NCBI GenBank assembly: GCA_940671915.1
Contig: CALNVZ010002100.1
Location: 9,372,952-9,436,951, forward strand
DNA length: 64,000 nucleotides
Direction: 5' to 3'
From: Paracentrotus lividus
Taxonomy: Eukaryota > Echinodermata > Echinoidea > Camarodonta > Echinidae
Position numbers and translations under genes: made by a program. Shown piece after piece: positions 49,693-62,049 of this stretch; within the stretch, counting starts at the first letter, position 1; every line of letters starts with the position of its first letter. The notes beneath the pieces are model-generated. The model was not told the origin of the DNA. It searched no databases and was given only the letters and a program-made list of their open reading frames with translations.

Positions 49693-51528
49693 TCGTACGT
49701 ATAATCCAGTTATTGCGTGATAGATTGTTCACTATTTATATAATATATCCAATTTTTCGAGTTATATATATTTAATCCGTTCAGACACGCACACAAATAA
49801 GAAATCAGAAAACTGTTCATCCTCCTTACAAGTAGACTTTGATATATATTTATATATAGGCCCTATATATATATTTCCCTCTCAAGATCTATATCTATAA
49901 AAAAAAAAGATAATGTAACATTTGTCATTTATAAATATAGGGCCTATTGTATGCAGGTTACAGGCAGACACAAACATATAAAATATATGCATGCACAATT
50001 GCATGATGCATCGATCGGGCCTAGTCTGGCTTATGACACTCAATATTAACTAATGGGTCACCATATCTTCCAGCATAATCTAATGAATTGCAATAATCAT
50101 TCCTCTATGCTCAAATGGTTCACTGGATGGCTAATATCCCAGCATATAAAGGATAACGTGATGAAAAGGGGCCTAATATTATGCGAAGCGATAAAAAATC
50201 ATCCTTATGAGAGTGGAGTGAAGACGATCCACTTCTCGCTCTTCGGCGGATAATGGGGCGAGATTATCTCTGCCAGAGTGGGCCCTTGAGCGTGTCAACT
50301 GAATCTGGCTGGATACTCAAGTTGCTGTTGAAGCTGGAAAAAAAATATTCTTCAACCCATGTACATGCACTCACTTGCCCTTCCTATATGGTCACTGCAA
50401 CATTTAGCTGTAATGTAAATACAAACTGCATTGCACTGCATAAATATTGCCAACAATGAAATTACATTATTACATGAAATTGTACATTCCTCATGTTTAT
50501 TTCTTCACTAGAGAAAAAATAATCATTTGGGATATCAAAATTAAATCTTATAAAATATTTCCCAAATTTTTTACTTTTGACAACCTGAAAAAAAACGAAC
50601 ATGTAGTAACTGACATAAAGTGTATTCATTTACAGTGCTGATATTTGTGAATAAACTTGGGTCAAACTTACATGTAAGGGTTAACAGAAATGAGAAATTG
50701 TATCACTGAATGAACATATATTAAAAATTAAACCAATCAATAAAAACAAGATGCCCGAAATTTGAGATATCTGAACCCAATGGCCCATCTTTCAATAGCT
50801 CAAATCTTTTCTACTCGCTCAACTGAACACACATTTAACAACATATGGGATAGTTCACATGATAGGCTACATGTAGATGCTTCTTGCATTTGTAATTTTG
50901 TAAAGGGGAATGAAAAATTGATTTAGCAAACATGCTAATGAAAATCAAACTAGTGCAAACGCATACATGAATGTATATGTACACATATCAAATGGGAAGA
51001 AAAATCAATTGCTCCAGATTAAAACAAAATTATAGTGACACAGATCCCTAAACTATCTCTAAACTAAATCCCTAAACCTTCATACTGCAGGTTTAATTTG
51101 GGGTATAGTTATTGCAAACGTCAAAATGTAAGATTTCAGAGTTTAATTTATTGTGAGATAGAATGAAAGATCATGATGAAACACATACATTTGTTCGCTT
51201 GACAATGACATTTAAAGATCGTTACACATGTGCATTTGATATTAATAAGTATAATAAGAATGTCTTATCAAAAGGCAGATTGGTTATATTTTCTTGTTAC
51301 TTTAAACAAGTCGGTAAGCACAATGGGGAGGGAACTTTAAGGATAATAGCTTCAAGAATAGCTTTCTGACATAGGTTAGTTAGATGAAATGTATATATCG
51401 ATACCAATAGAGGACGCGAGATGTTTTCTACTGGTCAAATTCATATTTTAACAAAGATTCAACATATAAAAAATTGGTATAATGGTCACTCTGTTTGAGT
51501 AGTCCGATTGTTTCAAAAGACCAATGGA

Positions 51529-51923
51529 TGCTGCTGCACTAGCTCAGCTATTTTAAATAGTGCGCTATTAGTGATCTGATGAACTAGCCCAATTTGGCTA
51601 AAATCTCAACCCAAGTCATCTTAAGTTTTTTCAGAAAAACTCAAGCTGGTTTGCGGTTTTGGGGCGAAATAGCGTGCTATTTTGGGCGGTGCTGCACTAG
51701 CTCGAGCTAAATGCAAAATCGTGCACCTGTGTGTGTATACGCTAGCGGTAGTTACCAGTTGCGCAATACATATCGGCTTGTTTGTTCAAGGTCACGTCAG
51801 GTGGTTACTGCGAAACTTTGAAATAGCTTGAGCTAGTGCAGGACCGGTTTCTTTTTTTCAGGGTGTTTCCCTGATCCACCAATTAGCATCTTATTTTTTA
51901 GCTCGAGCTAGTGCAGCAGCGCC
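51529..51923. mobile_element. TIR element with GCTGCTGCACTAGCTC ends (~395 bp)
   Basis: GCTGCTGCACTAGCTCAGCTA at the left is matched by TAGCTCGAGCTAGTGCAGCAGC at the right (both given approximately). Two further GCACTAGCTC/GAGCTAGTGC blocks are internal, at ~51692-51705 and ~51828-51841, so the element is a series of nested inverted repeats. No ORF. Confidence 0.65.
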
Positions 51924-53564
51924 TAATGTAAATTATGCAATCTTACCAAAACTATAACCCAGTGTCAAGGATAGGTTGTCAGAGGTCAACAAATTGAAGA
52001 CCCATTAATGATAATAACAATAATAGTGGCTACCTGTATAGCACACAGGTCCGCTTTTCTGCATACATCTACTTTAAAGCAATTCATTTTTTGTTACCTA
52101 CTCCTGCATCAAGATGGCAGAACTGTTAATGACATTCAATTAAATTTTTTTTAAATCAATATTCAAAAGTTTATTAGAATACTTTCTTTCAGCAAAAGCC
52201 AAATGCATAAGTTTACAAGCCATGTACAATGTACGTGTATGCCTACATATTACCAATTAGTTTGAAATAGCTGACGAGCAAAAACATAATCAAATGTATG
52301 CATAGGTACAGCCAACATATAAAACAAAAATATGAAATATTATGTTTGAATATTATAACCATACACTTAATGCCTTACGAAGGCGTATAATGCCTTTTGT
52401 ATGCAAAAGTGATCCTCCACAATTAGACAATATTGAATGGTAATACAATACAATACTTAGCATTATGCCATTGGTATTATGATTACAGACAGCACAGCTA
52501 ATTAAGAAAACCAAAATTATGTTTTTTCTTAGCCTAGATGTATGTACATTGCCTTTGCCAGATGTGTTGCAGGTACAAATGTACAAGTACATGTATCCAT
52601 TTTCTTAGATTTAATGAATACAATGTACGTAAACATGTCCTACATGTACATGTACAATGTACCCTCAAAGTAAATTACACGTACATCATTTTCTTCAATA
52701 ATAAAAGATATTCCTCTTTATTTTCAATGACTGCAGGAATGCAAGAAACATAAAATGTAGTTCGATGACCCACCTAAGTGGATGGTATTCTTTAAAGTAC
52801 TGTGAAACAAATTACAATTTGTAAAGAACTGCGGGAAAAAAAAACACAAACATTGAGAAAACACCAAATTTCAACATCGATTCAGATAAAACTCTAATAT
52901 TTGTAGACCCGTCTACCAAGCCCGTGTCTACTTTACATTTTATTGTAGAAAGTTTGCTCATTGCCAGCAAGGTTTACGTATGTTCTAGGACTTTTTGGTA
53001 GTACAAGTACATTTTTATCAATTTCCGCACACCTTACAATAAGGAAATATGGGGCCTCTCGGATCCATGAAACTAAACTACTTTGAATGAGTCTCGTCAA
53101 AGATTTGGATAATACCTTCAAGACATGTGATCAAACATAATTTTCCTCAAGATATCATTTATTGTTTGAAATTTAGTTTCCATTGTCTTGACATTTAATA
53201 TTGTTAAATGGAAACAGATTGAGCTTTGTTTATTTACAAAAAATTTAATGGTCTTTGATGCTCAGTTGCCTTGTAATCATCTGATTAATTGATATTATAC
53301 AGTGTATTTTACATTTTTCTGTTAGGCTCACAAACAAGTACTTACTATGAAAGGGTTGTTACCTTTTAATTACTGGTGAATACAAAGGGGAAAAACCGTT
53401 GTTAGAAAATTTTTTACTGAGCTCCAGCTCCATGCTACACTTTTTTTTTTAATAATGTAGGGGCCCTGTTTAAATTTTGAGGTTACATAGTAAACAAATA
53501 ATACAACAAAATCATTTTAAAAAGACAAATGCGACTGCATGTCCTATAAGCTGCCTTTAAAACC

Positions 53565-54250
53565 AATGATGGCATAATTCGACCTCTGTGACATTTGACC
53601 ATTGCCCTACATTCCTCAAAATCTAATCACATCATCTTCCTACATTGGTTCTATACTCAAGTTTTAATAACATCTTGTGGTTCTTGAGATATCATGAGAG
53701 TGAGCTCAATAAATTGAATTTCATAAGTTGACCTCTGTGACCCTTGACTTTTTGCCCACAAAAATCCAATCAGATCGTTTTCCTCTAGTGATACACACTA
53801 TCCTACAGTTTGAATGTACCTAATCTAAAGGGGGCGGTCTTGATATCATGAGTTTCATGCATGGTATTTCAAATGTTGACCGAGCTATGATCCTTGACCT
53901 TTGACCTACAATCTCCAAAATCTAATCAGATGGTCTTTCTGTACATGCCATTACATACTACATGTATCTAAGTTTGAAGTTTATATACCCAGAGAGTGGT
54001 TCTTGGGGAAAATTGTAATAACGAGTTCAACACATGGAATTTCATAGGTTGACCTCTGTGACTCGTGACCTTTTGACCTGTGTAATCCAAAAATTTTCCT
54101 ACAGTGATACATGACATCCTTAAGTTTAAAATTCTTGTCTTAAATGGTTCTTAAGATATCACAATAATGATTAATATGGACGGATCGACAACCCAGAAAA
54201 TATGATGCCTCCAACACCAAAGTTTAAATGTAGGTGGTGGAGGCATATAA
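53565..54250. repeat. Second copy of the TGACCTTTGACC tandem element
   Basis: Degenerate ~150-bp units with GACCTCTGTGACC, AAAATC(C/T)AATCAGAT, ATACAC and AAGTTTGAA-type text. It ends GGACGGATCGACAACCCAG and the hairpin at 54205-54246 (ATGCCTCC...GGAGGCAT), as in the element at 50-1365. It is more diverged than that copy and has about four units. Confidence 0.72.
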
Positions 54251-54444
54251 AAAACATGCATTCCACAACAAAGAAACTATTTAAAACCAAGCTTTTAGGA
54301 AATCAGTCAAAATGAGATGAAGTATAACAGTACTGTAGGCCTAATTGTGGCTAATTTCTGTTTTGACTCTTCATTTGTCTGAATACATATGTAATGAATC
54401 GTTAGCATCTTTCAAAACATGTATAACATTTTTTTATAACATAC

Positions 54445-54525
54445 CGCACTGAAGTCGAGTAAGTCACTCAGCTCCTTGTCAGATGTAATTTTTCCCGGCA
54501 TGCTGTTCTGCATTTTGATGTACTC
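54445..54525 (-). CDS. tcf4/tcf12-like: E-protein (TCF4/TCF12-like) N-terminal coding exon with activation domain 1
   Basis: An 81-bp exon, in frame throughout, with a T-rich acceptor ending TTTAAATTTCAG and donor GTATGT on the minus strand. It reads EYIKMQNSMPGKITS, then DKELSDLLDFSA. The second part is the signature of activation domain 1 of E2A, E2-2/TCF4 and HEB/TCF12: acidic DKEL, an LxxLL helix (LSDLL) and LDFS. In vertebrates this segment contacts CBP/p300 and ETO-family co-factors. The first in-frame ATG is codon 5 (context ATCAAAATGC, A at -3), so the protein probably starts MQNSMPGK, close to the short leader of vertebrate TCF12; ATG at codon 9 is an alternative. No stop lies between the acceptor and Met5, so an upstream exon could add residues. 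The gene runs on through 48705-48795, 6226-6296 and 3211-3304. The product should be a nuclear bHLH factor that dimerises with tissue-specific bHLH proteins on E-boxes, but the bHLH exons are outside this window. Confidence 0.93.
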
Positions 54526-55756
54526 CTGAAATTTAAAAAAAAAACATATATATAACAGATTCTATATAGAGAGATAAATAAATGATGAGTGGAGGTGGAA
54601 GGGGAGGCAGTACACACAAAAATACGGGATTGACCCTATCCATTGTGAACATCAAGAAAAAAATCATGAAACTACGTGTAAGAAACCCCTGTAAGTATCA
54701 ACAAAAAGTATGTACAGTATACTGTAATATATCTTCTGAAAGGATAATGAATAAATGTGTACATATTCAGAAATTAAGTGTCAAGAGAAAGGGAAGAAAG
54801 AATAGAGGCTCCAATTTATACTTTAAAAAATTGGGGCCCTCAAAAATAAAAATGTTCTATCACATGAAATTTACACAGGGTCTTTGAAATGTTGAGAAAA
54901 TTATCTTCTCCAAATGGTATACTTTTGGAGCCTAATATTTTTTGACAGTAATGACACTTTGATCCTCATGGGTGCATATATTTAAGTGGCAAAACATAAA
55001 ATGAAAACATAAAATGGGGAGAGTTCAAGACACATAGCCATAACACAAGGTATGAAATTGTCAATTTTATTCAAAAAGAAGAGTTGCATGTACACATACA
55101 AATTTGCCAATAATGCATGGGGGAGGTAAATAATAATCTAAACATGTATTTATTTACTTCATGACCAATCCAATCAGAAAAGGTCCGCATGTACATGAAC
55201 CTGACATTATCCAAATTATAAACCTAGGAACTGAGATGAGGGAACATTGCCCAAATGATCATTTGTCGTATCAGATCAATGTCTTGATCTCTACTCACTT
55301 TGTTTGGCTTAGCCGCTATTATTACAATTCCATCCCAGCAAATGAAAGTTACTCGGAGAAAAATTGGACAATATTTGTAGTTCAATACTGAAATGTCACA
55401 TAACATTTCTCTCATTTGATATTTGCTCAAATTTTGACATGTACAGGGGGAATCCCAATATGATGGATTGACTAAAACCAGATCATACATGGGTAACAAA
55501 ACATGTACACAAAGGTATGATGAATACCTGCTCTCCCATAAGAGTTGAGAAAAGTGAAATTATAAGTAAAATGTACAAATGTACATAAAAGTAATGGTAA
55601 ATTGTCCCTGTATGACGTCACACATTATGGTCACCATTGCCAATGAATGGGAGGATCTCTGTATCAGTGATCTCGACTTATATGCTTTGCAATCATTGTC
55701 TGACTTCAGCTTTAAAACTTTCACTAAAATGTTTTTGTTTTGTTTTTAAATCTATG

Positions 55757-56020
55757 TTATGCATACAAAGTCGTACCATAGAGAATTAATTCCCCTTTAC
55801 CCCTTGCGTTACCAGGCACTTTTTCCAAAAAACTGGATTCTCTCTGACTGTTCTCTAGGTATAGCTTAAAGGTCTGTGCAGAGTTGAGGTTTTGGGTGCC
55901 TTGTGGTAGTTTGTTCAGGTCTCTTACAGTATTTGGCATGAAGCCGTTCAGGTACTTTCGTTTGGCAATGTAATGGAACCAAATGGACCGACGTCTGGTG
56001 TTTTCTCTAACAGATCTTGG
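55757..56020 (-). pseudogene. LINE reverse-transcriptase C-terminal relic
   Basis: A minus-strand frame reads RRRSIWFHYIAKRKYLNGF, then MPNTVRDLNKLPQG and AQTFKLYL. This resembles the tail of non-LTR retrotransposon ORF2 proteins (R-x-x-x-YK...FFPRT(I/V)RDWN-LP, then F-K-x-x-L). A stop upstream (at ~56023) and the absence of RT catalytic motifs show it is a 5'-truncated dead copy. It lies 1.2 kb upstream of the AD1 exon. Confidence 0.5.
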
Positions 56021-57529
56021 TTCCTAAGTTCTAGCCTTTTAGACATATCCAGGGATATATAATGTAGCTTCCCAGTGAAGTATTATAAAATAACATTAGT
56101 CTGCTGTCTTTCCTTCATTGTTGGAGAGAAGACCATTATTAGGATTTTGTAGTGACCTATGTTGACTCCAAGAAAATTTCAGAACAGCAAAGTTGCCTAA
56201 ATAAAAAAAAATTACAATATAATGATAATAATTTCATTCTCTTATTACATGTATCCATGTATTTTCAATTGACCATGGATAAGTGTAAGTGGTATCCAAC
56301 CTTGGTGTTTTTAAGAGCTTATACTTGTTCACTAATTATTACCCGGCTTAGCCACACTGCTTTACCTAAGCCATGAGTTGCTCGTGCATGAAACTGTTGT
56401 CGTCCTGATATTCGGACAGGAAGGGTGTCAGGACAAGATGGCAGTTTAAAGAATTTGACAAACAATATTATTTTCATAATTTTGTTTAAGATATCAGACA
56501 ATAGTCCTACTAATTTTCACAATTATCTGTGCTATTTAATGCATCTAGATTTTTTGAAATTCAAATGGAAAAGAGGATATTTTGTTCTTTACATGTTTAG
56601 ACATCCAACCCATCATCCTTGTCTTGTGCATGTGCAAGGTTAGATTAGAATTTAGATGCCCCATTATTCAATTTATTTGAAAATTTCTGCCTTGTCTGGA
56701 GCATTTAATTAAGTATCAAACACTTCACGTTGCACCAAGGCCGATACCCCCACATATGTACCCTCAAAAAATTAGGTACTAATACATACCATACAAAAAC
56801 CAGCTAAAATGCAGGAATACGTTTCAAGACTAAGTTAGAGTCTACCCATCTCATCCCATGCCATGGCACCATGTCGTACATCGAAGATGATGATGAACAG
56901 GACAAATTCTAATAGACCTCTAGTCTAAACTCATCATCATGTTCATGTTTTTATTGAACGCTTTCTGAACTAGAATATGAGAAACATTCAATTTCTAAAT
57001 TTATTAGAATATACAGCTATATCCTCCAATTTGTCTCCTCTCTGTTCGCTCACTGTGTACAAAGTCTATGTGAATTGAATGATGTCTCCGCCACTGACGA
57101 AATGAACGGGAGTGAATGGACTGGTGACTTATAACAGGATAATGCCGAATATACCATGGATAGTTTTTTCTACTCTATCATTTTCTAATTATGCTAATCT
57201 AACTTATAATGTGGTTTCTCATCAAGTGCAAAGCCTGTGCAAGCAACTGGATAGATGAGCCAACCAACATTGAAATTGTGAACCCTACTTGCACTTGCAG
57301 TCTACCATTGCTTCGACATCACAACAATGTCAGTTGGCCAATATATTTCTTAACAGTACAGCCTTTGTTGGAATATAATGTTAAATGTCTAGACCATAGA
57401 ACCTAGTGTTAATACATCTAGTCTATGACTATGTTTAATATGTACCCGTTCAAGTTCATTTGTGCCCGAACCGCCCGTTCAGTGAGTAGCATTAAAGCCC
57501 CTGTGCTGTGCGGCGTTATGGGCACTTAC

Positions 57530-58170
57530 AGGTCAATCGCTACACTCTCCGCGTGAATGGCCCGGTCGCGTTGAGATAGCGACACGATTAGAAGCAGCCT
57601 ACGTCTACCATTTTTGACGTTTAACATACCTGATTTTCTGACTAGTCACCACTCCAAAATTAATGTCCGATGGCAGGTATAAAACATAATTCACATAAGA
57701 TATATCCTGTGGAAGAAATCCACTGGTCCTTACAGACAGGAGCCGTTAGACATCAGAAATTGGCAATACACATGTTATCAATACGACTTCACAGATAGCA
57801 CGGACAAGCAGGCAGACATCTTTTTCTTGTCTCTCGATCAGCTTTGTTGTTGTCGTCGGATTTGGTATTCCTCCGCGCAGTGCAATTCACATTCCGAACT
57901 ATTTCAACCTGTTTTAATATTTTGGATACCGTACAAGCGGCACCTCTTTCTGAGAAGAGTCTTTCTCTCCCCGACAAAATTATGAGTTATATCGTGCAAA
58001 ATATTAATAAAAACTAATTTCATGAGACTAAATTGTTGATCCGCACAGTTTATAGTATATGTGATGCGGTTACAGTGTGTTTTCATACATTTGTGTGCGG
58101 TTTACGGTCGAGTCACTCCGAGAGTGCTCGGGCGAGTGCGAAATACTCGCTTCGCCATTCATTGGAAAGC
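57530..58170 (-). promoter_or_regulatory. Candidate first exon and promoter of the E-protein gene
   Basis: The exon at 54445 has a strong acceptor, so transcription must start farther right. About 3 kb upstream, a consensus donor (GTAAGT, plus-strand 57524-57529) ends a stretch reading GCGATTGACCT on the minus strand. The DNA to its right is richer in CpG than the surrounding intron and largely lacks recognisable repeats up to ~58.4 kb. A CCAAT box occurs on the minus strand near 58161-58165. No long coding frame fits, so a non-coding first exon is the simplest reading, as in vertebrate TCF12. This is inference; the true start may lie beyond the window. Confidence 0.22.
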
Positions 58171-60799
58171 GTGCGAAGAGACGAGGAGGCACGCTTGAGG
58201 AATGACAGGCAATTATTTGATATATTGCCGAAACAACAAAAGCTCACTTTTTTGCTGAAAAAAATACTCCTCAACGCTCGCGCTTTTTGTTCTCAAGAAT
58301 GGGAAAGCAGCAGCAAATAAAAGAATGAGAGAGACAACGGGATTTGGTATCTCACCCTGTTTGTAACATACCCAAGCGTGTGCCGCATTGAATAGAATTT
58401 TACGAAGACCTGTTACGCTGCTACGCTCAATCAAATTATTGATTCAATTTTTCTTTTTCATTTGACTCTAAATGAACAATGAAATAGTGATGGAAAAAAT
58501 CAATTCAACTGAAATCGTTTAAGTATAACCAGGTTTTAAATAACTTGCAGATTTTGGCTATGATTCAGGGCAAACCAATAGTAGTGGGACAGTTCACACA
58601 CATAGACCGAATATTATTTTGTAGACTTATTTATGCTGAGTATAAAAATTGTTTTTATTTATATTTTTTGTTATTGCTACAGCAACATCATATTAAATGT
58701 TACTCCGATCTGTATAGTGTATAAGGCCTGTTTCTCCTGAAAATCTCAGACTTGCACCCAAACTCTTCCCGTGTTATTTTTTCCGCCTCCAGTTGGTTTA
58801 TTGATGTCCCCCTTTTTTTGGGGGGGGGGGGGGGGGCTCTGACCCGTGAAGACAAGGCCCCCAAACCACAAAATGCCTTAAAGTTCCGGGGACTCTGCCC
58901 CAGATCCCCACCCATAAGATTATGGAAGGGTCACTGATCATCCGTTCAGGGGGCTCTTTTGGCGACTGTCGGACTTGAAGTTCTAGTTCCGTCACCCAAA
59001 TTAAGATGGATTTTCCGTCAATTGGTATGGAATCTTCCATGTAGATAATATTTTCTTTAAAAAAAATAAGAAGATAATTTTGAGTGTCTGGTACGATAAT
59101 CTGACTTCTTTTAGAATGTTCTCGGGACACTTTAAGAATAAAGTTTCAGCTCGAGGAGATTATAATCGTATAACTGATAATTGATTAATATGTTGGGGGG
59201 GGGGTCCGTTTACATGTTGGGTCCTATAGAAAGGACCATAACAATAACAAACTGTCGGCTCGGGATTCTCAAAATTGAAATTCCAGGCCTAACTCAAGCT
59301 CGCATCATAATAATATATGCATGGGAGGATCTAATAATTTAGTTCAGGGCTGTTGTTTAAAACAAAATTTCGGTTCACGCTTTGCCCTCATATATATAGA
59401 AGCCCATAGGGAGATAAACTACCTGTTACGGCATATTTTTTGTTGGTAACTGCCCTCAATGCACCGCACGTTCTCCCAGTATATCAAAATTACACTCTTG
59501 TCATTGTCAAAAGAGAAGTACAGGAACTTTTATGATAATACATTTCCTTTTGAAATACAATTCTCGATCCTCACGGGTTCAATGTGGAAAATATAAATTA
59601 CGTAACTATACTATACTTGACACGCTAAATGGTATACAGGCGAAGCCGGGACCCAGGGCTTTGGGCACCGTGCGCCACATTTGCAAGTTTTTGCAGGAAC
59701 CCTGAAAGTGCCCTCTTTGAATAGAAAAAAAAATTGGCACCTTTTCTTACCTTAAAAAAATTTTTATTTTTACATGTAAAAAGGAATTTTAAAAACATAT
59801 ATATTAGTGTCCCACTTTTTTTAATGGAGATTCTTTATATTAAGATTACACAAATCCCAATCCTCGCAATAAGAAGTATAACAAGCAATATATATATATG
59901 AATAGTTAAAATCCAATTTTCCCCTGCTGCTGGGGGGAAAATTCTTTTGAAAGTGTGGGGTCGATAATTGGAAGAGTCGGTGTAGGCCGGGTGAGGGGGG
60001 GGGGTGGACTTTGGCCTACAGGACCCCATTGAAGAACAGTGGTATTATGGTAATACCGCTGAAATGGACTATCCGCCGTATTCTTATTCTATAATGTATT
60101 ATGTATAATGTATAATGGAAATAAAAACAAACAAACTTCTCTCGACACAAATTGATTTTAGTTTTTTCTAGCGCTGATATACCAAACAATGTTAAACCAG
60201 AATATCTAAAATGTATAGACAGATCTTCAAATCGGTATTTTCAAAGTTCATTAGGGATCTATATATCTAGTCTAAATTAGTTTCAGAAATTTTGTCTACG
60301 CAAAACTTCCCTCTTCGTATTATTTAGCTCTTTTTGCCACTGGTTTAAGGTATCTTTATATTCAGAAAAGTGCCTCTTTCCCCTGTGCCCCTTCTTTTTT
60401 TAAGTTCGTTCCACCGCCCCTGTATCATACGGATAAACAATGCTGTTACCTTAGACATAAACAAATAAAGTCACAATTAATGAGATATATCTTTATTTAG
60501 CTATTGAGATACCGGATATGTAATTACATGATATTATGACTCATTATAATTATAGATGACCTAATTTTATTTGTATTTTATACATTCATCATTTTCTAAC
60601 TTGAGGCCCAATTTTTCAGATGATTCCTTTGCATAATAGTATCAGAGGCTATTTTTTGAAACAAATTTCATTTAATTTATTATAGAAAATGATATTGTAA
60701 TCAAAGTTGCCAAGGGTGAATGAAAAAGAAAAATTTCATTGCAGTCTGTGCATTCTAACTTTGAGACGTTCTTGTCCTGCATGGACATGCCATGTGTTT

Positions 60800-61030
60800 T
60801 GAAATTTTAATGTTAGGCCTACAGGGATGAAGGGGGTGATAATTACAGGGACCACAATGATTTCTATAAGTGGAGTGCTGCATGAGCCGAAAGTGGGGGG
60901 GGTGGCTGAAAAGGCTAAAAAAATCGAAAGTTTAAGGTCATTTTTGGCGTTTTTGTACACGTTGACTGCAAAAAAAAAGGGGGGGTTGGGGCTGCAGCTC
61001 CGCTTCATTGTTTCAATTCAACTCCCCCTC
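60800..61030. repeat. G-run-containing dispersed repeat fragment
   Basis: GTGGGGGGGGTGGCTGAAAA, then GGCTAAAAAAATCG and AAAAAAAAAGGGGGGGTTGG. Similar text occurs near 31200-31270. The two short ORFs (both strands) have no recognisable content. Confidence 0.4.
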
Positions 61031-61381
61031 CTAATGCTTGAAATTAATTTAGTTAACTTTTTCTGTCCCTGGCGTTCCAATGGTTGATATTTCTTATTTT
61101 GTATTGTTTATACTGAAATGTATTTTTCTTTGTAATTTTCTTTGCCGAATAAATAATAATAATAATAACTAATAATAATAAAAACTCCAAACCCCAATTT
61201 CATATATTATTGCCTGTAAATAGAGTAATACAGCCTGTTTTTTAAGAAGATTAAATTAAATGCTGGTAAGTTGTTTCGACTGTTATCTGTCCGAAAATGA
61301 AAAAGGTTTCCTGAAAAGATATAGGGGTCCGTTAGTTCGAAAATGAATAAGGGTCGTAAGTTTGAATAAAATAGAGTTCGT

Positions 61382-61497
61382 CAGTGGTGGATCCAGTATT
61401 ACTGGCGTGCGCTTTTTTTTTTGTTTTTTTTTCTTCTTCTTTCTTCTTCTCTTTCTTTCTTTTTTGTTTTTTGTTTTGTTTTTTTTTCTCCTTCTTC

Positions 61498-61543
<46 letters not shown>

Positions 61544-61733
61544 TTGGCCGTCATGTTTGTTCTGCTTTCTTTTTCTTTCTTGTCTTTTTTTTTTTCAACC
61601 ACTTGGCCTTCATGTTTGTTTGTTTGTTTATTCATTTATTTTTCATTTATTTATTTATTTATTTTTATTATTTTTTAATTTTTGGGGGACTGCGCACCAG
61701 AACTATTTCATTCAAGTCCTGGATTTGCCGCTG
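61382..61733. mobile_element. Possible CAG-ended element around the pyrimidine tract
   Basis: CAGTGGTGGATCCAG at the left and CTGGATTTGCCGCTG at the right are imperfect inverted ends with CAG...CTG termini. No target duplication was found, so this is weak. Confidence 0.3.
61411..61680. repeat. Pyrimidine-rich low-complexity tract
   Basis: About 270 bp of T- and CTT-rich sequence including a ~38-base T run near 61505-61537 and ATTT repeats at the right. Sequences CACTTGGCCGTCATGTTTGT and CACTTGGCCTTCATGTTTGT recur 62 bp apart. The Phe/Leu-rich and Lys-rich ORFs here are artefacts. Confidence 0.9.
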
Positions 61734-61767
61734 AAATGCATGTCCAGAGGCAAACGGGATGCTTTTA

Positions 61768-62043
61768 GGGTGGTATTCTCAATTCGCAGAGAGGTCTCCC
61801 GCGATACAATACAAAAATTTCGTCTCCGCGACGGATAAAATGTATTAGAGAACGTCTCCGATATCGCGGAGACGTCTCGAAGACGTCTCGGAGAGACTGA
61901 TTTGGGACTACTTCAGACTTACTTTTTTTCATAAATTGTCGCGGAGACGTCTCGGAGACGTCTCTAATACTTTTTTATCCGTCGCGGACACCAAATTTTT
62001 CTATTCTGTCGCGGAGACGTCTCCACGAAGTGAGATACCACCC
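61768..62043. mobile_element. TTA-flanked MITE composed of GGAGACGTCTCC palindromes (276 bp)
   Basis: TTA (61765-61767), then GGGTGGTATTCTCA; TGAGATACCACCC, then TTA (62044-62046). The three-base TTA duplication is typical of PIF/Harbinger-type elements. Inside, CGGAGACGTCTC and CGAAGACGTCTCGGAGAG-type palindromes occur repeatedly (61864-61895, 61941-61962, 62010-62023) between larger inverted arms (CGTCTCCGCGACGGATAAAA against its complement). No ORF of its own. Confidence 0.78.
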
Positions 62044-62049
62044 TTAAAA

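Larger units (their letters stand above)
48796..54444 (-). other. 5.6-kb intron between the AD1 and MFSPP exons
   Basis: E-protein intron with donor GTATGT and acceptor ending TTATGCAG. It contains the TA-flanked element at 49199-49588, a hairpin at 49602-49692, the TIR element at 51529-51923 and the DR1-type repeat at 53565-54250. Positions 49700-51480 and 51930-53560 hold no gene or clear repeat, apart from GTACAT-rich text at 52540-52690. Confidence 0.75.

Noticed and set aside
58033-58320. 95-codon plus-strand ORF, Arg/Ser-rich
   Set aside because: It lies in CpG-richer sequence that lengthens frames; no motif, no homologue I recognise, and it overlaps frames on the opposite strand.
61362-61838. 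158-codon Phe/Leu-rich ORF resembling membrane segments
   Set aside because: It is a translation of a poly-T/CTT low-complexity tract.
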